Origin: Christensenella sp. UBA3792
Lineage (GTDB): Bacteria > Bacillota > Clostridia > Christensenellales > CAG-138
Length of the DNA: 16,058 nt
Assembly (NCBI GenBank): GCA_002369195.1
Contig: DFEW01000048.1
Span: 13,960-30,017, forward strand
Reading direction: 5' to 3'
The translations under genes and the position numbers were made by a program. Positions 1 through 6,123 of the stretch are shown one piece after another. The notes under the pieces are model-generated. The model ran no database searches. It saw only the letters and a program-made list of their open reading frames with translations, and had not been told where the DNA came from. Numbering within the stretch: the stretch's first letter is position 1; every line of letters begins with the position of its first letter.

Positions 1-834
1 GCACGCGAGGGCGGGTACAACATCCGCGCGATGTACATCGGCGGCGGCACGCCGACCGTGCTGAGCGCCGATCAGCTCGACGCGCTGCTCGATCATTACG
101 AGGACACGTACGGCAGCTACGGCGAGGAATGCACCGTCGAGGCGGGCAGACCGGATACGATCACGAAGGAAAAGCTGCAGGTGCTCAGAAAGCACGGCGT
201 CGACCGCATCTCGATCAATCCGCAGACGATGTCGGACGAAACGCTGCAGCGCATCGGACGGCTGCATACGGCGGCGCAGATCCGCGAGGCGTTCGAACTC
301 GCGCGTTCGCTCGATTTCCGCTCGATCAACATGGACCTCATCGCCGGACTTCCTGGCGAGGGGATCGACGATATGGCAAGAACGCTCGAACAGATTCAGG
401 CGCTCGGACCGGACAACCTGACCGTGCACACGCTTGCGATCAAGCGCTCAAGTCGGCTGAAGGATCAGCTGGACCGCTATCCGCTGCCCTCGCGCGAGGA
501 CGTGGAGAAGATGATCGACATGGGCTTTTCGGCGGCGAAGGCGATGGGACTGTGGCCGTACTATATGTATCGGCAGAAGTACCAGAACGGAAACCTCGAA
601 AACGTCGGCTATGCGGCGAACGGCATGGAGTGCGTGTACAACATCGACATGATGGAGGAAACGACCTCGATCCTTGCGCACGGGGCGAACGCGATGACCA
701 AGCGCGTGTTCTATGGACAGAATCGCGTCGAGCGCATCCCGAACCCGAAGGACGTGCCGACCTACGGCGCGAAGCTCGATCTGCTCGATCGGCAGAAGCG
801 CGCGCTGTTTTCAGCGTGTCAAACCGTGGTTTGA
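1..834 (+). CDS. hemZ: HemZ-type coproporphyrinogen dehydrogenase-like radical SAM protein, 3' part
   Basis: The frame is open from base 1 and ends at TGA 832-834, so 277 C-terminal residues are visible and the N-terminus with the CxxxCxxC cluster motif lies outside. The visible part opens with YNIRAMYIGGGTPT, the strand after the Fe-S motif in HemN/HemZ proteins. It continues with TVEAGRPDTITKEKLQ, the HemZ-like variant ISINPQTM (HemN usually has a GVQSF-type motif here) and INMDLIAGLPGE. These are the later strands of a radical SAM barrel. HemZ proteins are annotated as oxygen-independent coproporphyrinogen dehydrogenases in Firmicutes, but whether they make heme here is unproven. The last residues, SACQTVV, are encoded by one arm of a 26-bp palindrome that also contains the stop, so the native C-terminus may have been altered. 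The next unit has its own promoter. Confidence 0.88.
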   Translation, partial: AREGGYNIRAMYIGGGTPTVLSADQLDALLDHYEDTYGSYGEECTVEAGRPDTITKEKLQVLRKHGVDRISINPQTMSDETLQRIGRLHTAAQIREAFELARSLDFRSINMDLIAGLPGEGIDDMARTLEQIQALGPDNLTVHTLAIKRSSRLKDQLDRYPLPSREDVEKMIDMGFSAAKAMGLWPYYMYRQKYQNGNLENVGYAANGMECVYNIDMMEETTSILAHGANAMTKRVFYGQNRVERIPNPKDVPTYGAKLDLLDRQKRALFSACQTVV

Positions 835-839
835 CACGC
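814..839. repeat. Perfect 26-bp palindrome over the hemZ stop codon
   Basis: The arm GCGTGTCAAACC (814-825) and its exact reverse complement GGTTTGACACGC (828-839) are separated by GT. After one mismatch the pairing continues for five more pairs (TTTTC 808-812 with GAAAA 841-845). The hemZ stop TGA lies inside the right arm. The stem opens with T and closes with A, the reverse of an intrinsic terminator, and no U-tract follows on either strand. It could be a REP-like interspersed repeat, an operator or a transcript-end stem. A related octamer, GTTTGACA, occurs at 1044-1051 near the next promoter. Confidence 0.8.
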
Positions 840-841
840 CG

Positions 842-1030
842 AAAAACGTCGGGAAGGGCGGCGGAAACCGTGTTATTCGCCATGAGTCTATACTAAGGTA
901 TGCGAAATGGCGGAAACGCGGTTCGTTTGCGGCGAAACAATCAAGGAAAAGGAGCATGCGCCTTTTCATCATACAAGATACATTTTCTATCTGTCGCCGC
1001 AAACAGTCCGGCCCCTTTTACGACGTTTTT
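842..1030. other. Highly structured intergenic element with two three-way junctions; possible ncRNA or MITE
   Basis: No coding gene is credible here, but nearly the whole stretch pairs. P1: AAAAACGTCG 842-851 with 1021-1030 (10 bp), then 854-858 with 1013-1017 and 862-864 with 1008-1010. P2: 866-883 with 907-923, 17 pairs (14 Watson-Crick, 3 G-U) and one bulged A. P3: GTTTGCGGCGA 925-935 with 994-1004, 11 perfect pairs. P3 encloses P4 (GAAAAGG 946-952 with 961-967) and P5 (AGATA 976-980 with 988-992). P1, P2 and P3 meet in a compact junction with linkers of one, one and three bases. A TATACT (889-894) is present but lacks a good -35, so I cannot place a promoter. I do not recognise the fold as a named RNA family. 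The strand is undecided because both strands fold. Confidence 0.6.
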
Positions 1031-1032
1031 GC

Positions 1033-1060
1033 TTGACAAGCCCGTTTGACATGGTATAAT
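1033..1060 (+). promoter_or_regulatory. Sigma-A-type promoter of the T-box/hisS-aspS-trxA unit
   Basis: Both hexamers are perfect: TTGACA (1033-1038) and TATAAT (1055-1060), with a 16-bp spacer. Transcription should begin near 1067, at the base of T-box stem I. A second TTGACA at 1046-1051 is too close to the -10 to serve it. The promoter starts three bases after the right arm of the structured element at 842-1030. Confidence 0.9.
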
Positions 1061-1066
1061 AAGCGC

Positions 1067-1294
1067 AAAGCGTTGAACGGAAGAGTACCGGTCGATTGTC
1101 CCAAAGAGAGCGTGCCCGTGGCTGAGAGGCATGCGGACGGACGGCACGGGAAGGACATCCGCAAGCTGCATGCCGGAAGAAAAAGGCATGCCGAAGACCC
1201 TTCGTTATCGGGGAAAAGCGCGCAGCAACTGCTGCGAAACAGGGTGGCACCGCGGTACTTCCGTCCCTTTTACGGGCGAAAGACCGCGTTTTTT
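1067..1294 (+). promoter_or_regulatory. T-box riboswitch leader with terminator, probably sensing tRNA-Asp
   Basis: The T-box core AGGGTGGCACCGCGG (1241-1255) is followed by a terminator, CGCGGT 1251-1256 with ACCGCG 1283-1288 and T6 at 1289-1294. Stem I folds by hand. The base is 1069-1071/1165-1167, 1073-1075/1162-1164 and CGGA 1078-1081/TCCG 1158-1161. The specifier loop has AGTA (1084-1087) facing GAA (1150-1152). The middle helix is 1088-1101/1135-1149. The AG bulge AAAGAGAG is 1103-1110 and the distal hairpin CGTGCC 1111-1116/GGCATG 1128-1133. By position relative to GAA the specifier is GAC (Asp) at 1154-1156, followed by A. The acceptor-pairing bulge is TGGC (1245-1248), which pairs with GCCA and fits the G73 discriminator of tRNA-Asp rather than C73 of tRNA-His. 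An extra hairpin (1168-1174/1185-1191) and stem III (1221-1226/1231-1236) lie between. The leader should stop transcription of the operon when tRNA-Asp is charged. Confidence 0.92.
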
Positions 1295-1321
1295 CATTGG
1301 ATATTTCATTGGGAGGTTACT

Positions 1322-2590
1322 ATGGCATACAAAGCGCCGAAGGGCACAAAGGACGTTACGCCGGAAGAGAGCTATCGCTGGCAGTATCTCGAACACACGA
1401 TCCGCAAAATCGTCAGAAAGTACGGTTTGCTGGAAGCGCGCACGCCGTGCATCGAGCATACCGAGCTGTTCTTGCGCGGCGTCGGCGACACGACCGACAT
1501 CGTGCAGAAGGAGATGTACACCTTCACCGACAAGGGCGGTCGCAGCATCACCTTAAAGCCGGAGGGAACGGCGGGCGCGGTGCGCATGTTCGTCGAAAAC
1601 GGACTGTTCTCTGAAGCGCAGCCGACCAAGATGTACTATCTGTACTGCCCGGTGTTCCGCTATGAGCGTCCGCAGGCCGGACGCCTTCGCGAGCATCACC
1701 AGTTCGGCGTCGAGATGTTCGGCACGCCGAGTCCTGCGGCGGATGCGGAGATCATTTCGATCGCGTCGGAGATCTTCGAGACGCTCGGCTGCTCGGACCT
1801 CACGATCAAGCTCAACAGCATCGGCTGCCCGAAGTGCCGCGGACGCTATCAGCAGGCGCTGAAGGAATACCTCGGCGGGCGGTACGACGAGCTGTGCGAA
1901 ACGTGCAAGACGCGCTTTGAAACCAATCCGCTGCGCATTCTCGACTGCAAGGTCGATACCTGCAAGGAGATCGTCAAGGACGCGCCGCACACGATGGACT
2001 ACATCTGCGACGATTGCCGCGCGCACATGAACGAGCTGACCAGACTGCTGGACCTTGCGGGGATCCGCTACGAAATCGATCCGATGCTCGTGCGCGGTCT
2101 CGATTACTACACCAAGACTGTGTTCGAGATCGTGTCCGGCATGCCGGGTGCGCAGGGCACGCTGTGCGGCGGCGGTCGCTATGACGGGCTCATCAAGGAG
2201 CTCGGCGGTCCCGATATGCCGGCGGTCGGCTTCGGTCTCGGCATGGAACGCCTGCTGCTCATCATGGATCAGCTCGGCGTGGAGATCAAGAAGCCGGTGC
2301 GCTATCAGGTCATGCTGATCGGGCTCGGTCAGGAGGCAAAGGACAAATGCTTTACGCTTGCGCGCGAGCTTCGCGCACGCGGCGTCTCGGTCGATTTCGA
2401 CCTGATGGACCGCAGCGTTAAGGCGCAGATGAAGTATGCCGACAAGACCGGCGCGCAGTATACGCTGGTTATCGGCGACGAAGAGCTCAAGAACGGGCTC
2501 GTCAATATGAAATCGATGATCAACGGCGGTTCGCTGATGGTGAAACTGGATGCGGCGGAAATCGCCGACTCGATCGGAAAAGAGGGATAA
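1322..2590 (+). CDS. hisS: Histidyl-tRNA synthetase
   Basis: This 422-residue class II synthetase charges tRNA-His in the cytoplasm. The ATG at 1322 follows GGGAGG with normal spacing; the open frame extends further upstream only through the T-box leader. It starts with the family signature KGTKDVTPEE (residues 7-16). The motif 2 region is CPVFRYERPQAGRLREHHQF (109-128), the histidine-binding signature is LVRGLDYYTK (256-265), and motif 3 is near AVGFGLGMERLLL (301-313). A C-terminal anticodon-binding domain follows from about residue 328. The insertion between motifs 2 and 3 carries four cysteine pairs (C169/C172, C192/C195, C209/C214, C229/C232), which suggests a metal site and resembles clostridial HisRS. 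Three bases separate it from aspS, so the two are co-transcribed. Confidence 0.97.
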   Translation: MAYKAPKGTKDVTPEESYRWQYLEHTIRKIVRKYGLLEARTPCIEHTELFLRGVGDTTDIVQKEMYTFTDKGGRSITLKPEGTAGAVRMFVENGLFSEAQPTKMYYLYCPVFRYERPQAGRLREHHQFGVEMFGTPSPAADAEIISIASEIFETLGCSDLTIKLNSIGCPKCRGRYQQALKEYLGGRYDELCETCKTRFETNPLRILDCKVDTCKEIVKDAPHTMDYICDDCRAHMNELTRLLDLAGIRYEIDPMLVRGLDYYTKTVFEIVSGMPGAQGTLCGGGRYDGLIKELGGPDMPAVGFGLGMERLLLIMDQLGVEIKKPVRYQVMLIGLGQEAKDKCFTLARELRARGVSVDFDLMDRSVKAQMKYADKTGAQYTLVIGDEELKNGLVNMKSMINGGSLMVKLDAAEIADSIGKEG

Positions 2591-2593
2591 ACA

Positions 2594-4387
2594 ATGGGTG
2601 AATTTTTAAGCGGTTGGAAGCGTACGTGCTACTGCACGGAGCTTTCCAAGGAAGATGTCGGCAGAGAAGTGACGCTGATGGGCTGGACGAACGTCCGCCG
2701 CGATCTCGGCGCGCTGATCTTTGTGCAGCTTCGCGATCGCACGGGTCTGATGCAGGTCGTGTTTGACTCGTCGACGCTCAGCAAGGAGGACTTCGATCGC
2801 GCAAGCACGATTCGGTCCGAATACGTGCTGGCGGTGCGCGGCACGCTCGAAGCGAGAACCGGCAACATGATCAATCCGAACATGAAGACCGGCGAGGTTG
2901 AAGTGAAGGTGAGTGAGTTCAAGATCCTGAGTGCAGCCGAGACGCCGCCGATCGACACGAGCGACGACTGCAACGCGGGCGAGCTTTTGCGCTTGAAGTA
3001 TCGCTATCTGGACCTTCGCCGTCCGTGCATGCAGAGAAACCTGATGATGCGCAACGAGATCACGCGCATCACGCACGAATACTTTGCGGAAAACGGCTTC
3101 CTCGAAATCGAGACGCCGATGCTCACCAAGAGCACGCCGGAAGGCGCGCGCGACTATCTGGTGCCGAGCCGCGTCCATCCGGGCAGCTTCTACGCGCTGC
3201 CGCAGAGCCCGCAGCTCTTTAAGCAGCTGCTGATGCTGAGTGGCTTTGACCGCTACATGCAGATCGCGCGCTGCTTCCGCGACGAGGACCTGAGAGCCGA
3301 CCGTCAGCCGGACTTTACGCAGATCGACCTTGAAATGTCGTTCGTCGAAGCGGACGACGTCATGGCGATGAACGAGGGCTTCTTGAAGCGCCTCTTTAAG
3401 GAAACGCTGAACCTCGACATTCAGCTTCCGCTGCCGCGCATCACGTGGCAGGACGCGATGGACCGCTACGGCTCCGACAAGCCGGACACGCGCTTCGACA
3501 TGGAGCTTTGCGACCTTTCCGACTGCGTGAAAAACTGCGGCTTCTCCGTGTTTCAGAACGCGCTTGCCGCGGGCGGTTCCGTTCGCTGCATCGTCGCAAA
3601 GGGCGCGACGTCGCACTTCTCCCGTAAGGAAATCGACGCGCTCGGCGAGTTCGTCAAGACGTATCAGGCAAAGGGCCTTGCGTGGATGAACTGGAAAAAC
3701 GAAGGCCTGCAGTCGCCGATCGCGAAGTTCCTCACCGAGGACGAGATCGAAGCGATCAAGGCAAAGGCGAACTTCGAGCAGGGCGACGTGTTGTTCATCG
3801 TCGCGGACAAGAACCCGGTCGTATGGGCGTCGCTCGGCGCGCTGCGTTTGAAGCTCGGCGACAAGCTCGGTCTCATCGATCCGAACAAGTTCAACCTGCT
3901 GTGGGTCGTCGAATTCCCGCTTTTAGAGTGGAGCGAGGAGGAGAACCGCTTCGTTGCGATGCACCATCCGTTCACGAGCCCGATGGACGAGGACCTGCCG
4001 CTTCTGGACACCGACCCCGGCAAGGTGCGCGCGAAGGCGTACGATATCGTGCTGAACGGCAACGAGATCGGCGGCGGCTCGATCCGTATCCATTCGACCG
4101 AGCTGCAGGCGAAGATGTTCGATGTGATCGGACTTTCCAAGGAGCAGGCGGAAGCACGCTTCAAGTTCCTGCTCGACGCGCTGAAATACGGCACGCCGCC
4201 GCACGGCGGACTGGCGTACGGTCTCGACCGCGTGACAATGCTGATCTGCGGCGCACAATCGATCCGCGACGTCATCGCGTTCCCGAAGGTGCAGAACGCA
4301 TCCTGCCCGCTGACGAACGCGCCCGATCCGGTCGACGCAAAACAGCTTGAGGAACTGCATATCGCGGTCGTTCCCGAGAAACAATAA
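2594..4387 (+). CDS. aspS: Aspartyl-tRNA synthetase
   Basis: This 597-residue bacterial-type class IIb synthetase charges tRNA-Asp. An N-terminal OB-fold anticodon domain covers about residues 1-130, with GWTNVRRDLGALIFVQLRDR at 30-49. The catalytic core begins near 145, with FLEIETPMLTKSTPEGARDY at 169-188, motif 2 at about 223-250 (key residues RCFRDEDLRADRQPDF), and motif 3 at about 539-553 (GLAYGLDRVTML). The bacterial GAD insertion lies in roughly 285-420. The leucine in RRDLG matches the E. coli discriminating enzyme rather than the histidine of several nondiscriminating enzymes; this is a weak hint that it charges only tRNA-Asp. The ATG at 2594 lies three bases after the hisS stop, and its Shine-Dalgarno (AGAGGGA) is inside the end of hisS. 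The upstream T-box appears to read Asp, matching this gene rather than hisS. Confidence 0.97.
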   Translation: MGEFLSGWKRTCYCTELSKEDVGREVTLMGWTNVRRDLGALIFVQLRDRTGLMQVVFDSSTLSKEDFDRASTIRSEYVLAVRGTLEARTGNMINPNMKTGEVEVKVSEFKILSAAETPPIDTSDDCNAGELLRLKYRYLDLRRPCMQRNLMMRNEITRITHEYFAENGFLEIETPMLTKSTPEGARDYLVPSRVHPGSFYALPQSPQLFKQLLMLSGFDRYMQIARCFRDEDLRADRQPDFTQIDLEMSFVEADDVMAMNEGFLKRLFKETLNLDIQLPLPRITWQDAMDRYGSDKPDTRFDMELCDLSDCVKNCGFSVFQNALAAGGSVRCIVAKGATSHFSRKEIDALGEFVKTYQAKGLAWMNWKNEGLQSPIAKFLTEDEIEAIKAKANFEQGDVLFIVADKNPVVWASLGALRLKLGDKLGLIDPNKFNLLWVVEFPLLEWSEEENRFVAMHHPFTSPMDEDLPLLDTDPGKVRAKAYDIVLNGNEIGGGSIRIHSTELQAKMFDVIGLSKEQAEARFKFLLDALKYGTPPHGGLAYGLDRVTMLICGAQSIRDVIAFPKVQNASCPLTNAPDPVDAKQLEELHIAVVPEKQ

Positions 4388-4418
4388 AACCATTGCAATC
4401 ACAGAAAGGAGAGCAACT

Positions 4419-4739
4419 ATGGCAAACATCGTAACCGGTACTCTGGACAATTTCGATTCCGTTATCAACGGCGAACTCCCCGTTCTGGTGGACTTCTGGG
4501 CAACGTGGTGCGGTCCGTGCCGCATGGTCGGTCCGTTCATCGAACAGCTTGCGGACGAATACGACGGCAAGGTGACCTTCATGAAGGTCAATGTCGATGA
4601 GGAGCCGGAACTTTGCGAACGCTATCGCGTCAGCTCGATCCCGAACCTCGTCCTGTTCAAGGACGGCGACGTCGTGGAGCAGAGCGCGGGCGCGCGCCCG
4701 AAGGCGCTGATCGCGGCAATGCTCGATCAGGTTCTGTAA
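4419..4739 (+). CDS. trxA: Thioredoxin
   Basis: This 106-residue protein is a single thioredoxin domain of normal length. The active site is WCGPC (residues 30-34, redox cysteines 31 and 34) within VDFWATWCGPC, and the cis-proline is P75 in SSIPNL. It reduces disulfides in cytoplasmic proteins. The ATG at 4419 follows AAAGGAGAG with good spacing. Only 31 bases separate it from aspS and no terminator lies between them, so it is probably the third gene of the T-box-controlled operon. That would place a thioredoxin under the control of tRNA charging, which is not a usual pairing. A hairpin at 4752-4784 follows the gene. Confidence 0.95.
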   Translation: MANIVTGTLDNFDSVINGELPVLVDFWATWCGPCRMVGPFIEQLADEYDGKVTFMKVNVDEEPELCERYRVSSIPNLVLFKDGDVVEQSAGARPKALIAAMLDQVL

Positions 4740-4751
4740 GGACATGCAACA

Positions 4752-4784
4752 ACAGCCGCGTTTCCGGTTCGGATGCGCGGCTGT
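4752..4784 (+). terminator. Hairpin after trxA, weak terminator or attenuator
   Basis: ACAGCCGCG (4752-4760) pairs perfectly with CGCGGCTGT (4776-4784), and TCCG/CGGA can pair inside the loop. The following sequence, GCGTTATTTG, is only weakly T-rich, so termination may be partial and allow read-through into the next gene, which has no promoter that I can see. Confidence 0.5.
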
Positions 4785-4803
4785 GCGTTATTTGAGGACA
4801 GCT

Positions 4804-5394
4804 ATGATCTATGACATCTCACAGCCGGTGTTCGACTGCGCCGTGTATCCGGGCGATCCCGCGCCGCAGCGGACGATGCTTTCGAGAATGGATGACGGGG
4901 ACGGATACAATCTGACCGCGTTTTCGATGTGCGCGCACAACGGCACGCACGTCGATGCGCCGCTGCACTTTCTGAAAGACGGCAAGGGCGTGGGCGCTGT
5001 TGCGCTCGAGAAGTTCATCGGTCCCGCATATGTGGGAACCGTGTGCGGAGACGTCGGCGAGCGGGAAGCGAAGGAATTGCTTGAAAGGGCGAAAAACACC
5101 TGCTCCGACGCGCAGAAGCGCATTCTCATCAAGGGCGACGCAATCGTGACGCGCGAAGCGGCGAACGTTTTTGCGGACGCACGGATCGATCTGATCGGCG
5201 TTGAATCGCAGTCGGTCGGACCGGAGGACGCGCCTGCGGCGGTGCATCTTGCGCTGCTTTCCGCACAGGTCGTGCTGCTCGAAGGGATCCGGCTTGACGC
5301 GGTGCCGGACGGCGCGTATATGCTGAACTGTGCGCCGCTGAATCTCGGCGACTGCGACGGCGCGCCGTGCCGCGCGATCCTTATGGATCTCTGA
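4804..5394 (+). CDS. Cyclase/kynurenine formamidase-family metal-dependent hydrolase
   Basis: This 196-residue protein belongs to the cyclase family (PF04199), which includes bacterial kynurenine formamidase KynB and isatin hydrolase. The metal-binding signature HNGTHVDAPLHF lies at residues 45-56, with H45, H49, D51 and H55 as likely Zn/Mn ligands or catalytic residues. H148 and E160 (in LLEGIRLD) fit the later conserved positions. No tryptophan-degradation genes are nearby, so the substrate is unknown. I chose the ATG at 4804 because GAGGA (4794-4798) sits at ideal spacing. An in-frame ATG at 4744 would run through the trxA-downstream hairpin and has no ribosome binding site. The gene may be transcribed by read-through from trxA. 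It ends just before a strong bidirectional terminator. Confidence 0.85.
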   Translation: MIYDISQPVFDCAVYPGDPAPQRTMLSRMDDGDGYNLTAFSMCAHNGTHVDAPLHFLKDGKGVGAVALEKFIGPAYVGTVCGDVGEREAKELLERAKNTCSDAQKRILIKGDAIVTREAANVFADARIDLIGVESQSVGPEDAPAAVHLALLSAQVVLLEGIRLDAVPDGAYMLNCAPLNLGDCDGAPCRAILMDL

Positions 5395-5402
5395 ACCAAA
5401 AT

Positions 5403-5445
5403 CAAAAGACGGGGGAGGCGTTTGCCTCTCCCGTCTTTGCTGTTT
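5403..5445. terminator. Bidirectional intrinsic terminator between convergent genes
   Basis: AGACGGGGGAGGC (5407-5419) pairs with GCCTCTCCCGTCT (5424-5436), 13 pairs with one G-U, closed by a GTTT loop. A-rich flank on the left (5403-5406) and T-rich flank on the right (TTT 5436-5438, TTTTT 5442-5446) let it serve both the cyclase gene and the minus-strand operon. Confidence 0.92.
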
Positions 5446-5451
5446 TTGTCA

Positions 5452-6123
5452 TCACCAGATAAAGGGGATCACCTTGTATTTCACGCGTGTTTTGTATTCC
5501 TTGTAGCCGTCGAGCCCTTCTTCGAGCACCTGTTCCTCGCTTTTCATCCGCAACGCGATGATCGGAATATACAGGAGCAGGATCGCAAAGGAGATCGGTG
5601 AGCCGAGCACGATCCCCATGGACAGGAACAGAAACAGCGTGGCGCTGTACATCGGATGCCGCACGATCCCGTAGAGCCCGGTGTCGATGACCTTCTGGTT
5701 CTCCTGCACCTCGACTGTCCGCGAAAGGTACGTGTTTTCCCGCAGGACCTCCGCATACATGAGATATGCGGCAAGGAAGACGCCGACGCCGACCCAAACC
5801 GCCCAAGCGGGCAGCACGATCCATTGAAAGCGGAAGTTCAGCCCGGCAACGATGAACGCGGCAAGGAACATGAGCCCGGACAGTGCAAGAACCGCCTTTT
5901 GTTCATTCTCCTTTTCTTTTGCGCTCAGACGCTTCTTTAAAAGTGCGGGATTTTTGAACATCATCACGATCCCGGCGATAAACATCGGCACAAACAAAAT
6001 GCCGAGAAACAGCCACGCGTTCCAATAACGCAGACTTCCCGCGGGCAGAAACAGCAAAAGCCCGATGAGAACCAGTCCCAAAAGGAACTTTGCGATCGCC
6101 TGAACAAACAGTTTTCCCGTCAT
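5452..6123 (-). CDS. Isoprenylcysteine carboxyl methyltransferase-like membrane protein
   Basis: This 223-residue integral membrane protein has about five to six hydrophobic segments (around 10-27, 35-56, 78-96, 101-121, 160-174 and 177-192). The C-terminal third carries GLYGIVRHPMYSA (149-161) and LDGYKEYKTRVKYKVIPFIW (204-223), the hallmark of the ICMT/PEMT-like methyltransferase superfamily that binds S-adenosylmethionine. The substrate in bacteria is mostly unknown; prenylated proteins are not expected, and a lipid or small thiol is more plausible. The ATG at 6123 overlaps the stop of the upstream acetyltransferase in an ATGA junction, which suggests translational coupling. The frame is open upstream of this, but that region is the coding sequence of the neighbour in another frame. 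It is the last gene of the minus-strand operon. Confidence 0.85.
   Translation of the reverse strand: MTGKLFVQAIAKFLLGLVLIGLLLFLPAGSLRYWNAWLFLGILFVPMFIAGIVMMFKNPALLKKRLSAKEKENEQKAVLALSGLMFLAAFIVAGLNFRFQWIVLPAWAVWVGVGVFLAAYLMYAEVLRENTYLSRTVEVQENQKVIDTGLYGIVRHPMYSATLFLFLSMGIVLGSPISFAILLLYIPIIALRMKSEEQVLEEGLDGYKEYKTRVKYKVIPFIW

Noticed and set aside
814..839. Intrinsic terminator of hemZ
   Set aside because: The strong stem is followed by CGAAAAA rather than a T-run on the plus strand, and the minus strand likewise lacks a T-run.
811..1002. Small minus-strand gene in the hemZ-hisS spacer
   Set aside because: The 63-codon frame is encoded largely by the arms of the inverted repeats and resembles no protein I know; the structure explains the bases better.
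842..1030. 6S RNA
   Set aside because: Length is similar, but 6S RNA is one long hairpin with a central bubble, whereas this folds into two three-way junctions. No matching promoter is visible.
1046..1321. N-terminal extension of hisS from an upstream ATG
   Set aside because: It would translate the promoter -10, the T-box and its terminator. ATG 1322 has a good ribosome site and fits the family N-terminus.
2606..3616. Minus-strand reading frame of 336 codons inside aspS
   Set aside because: Opposite strand to an unmistakable aspartyl-tRNA synthetase; low-complexity Arg/His/Ala composition.
4744..4803. Upstream start for the cyclase-family gene
   Set aside because: The extra 20 residues come from a palindromic hairpin, no ribosome site precedes ATG 4744, and MIYDISQPV is the normal family start.
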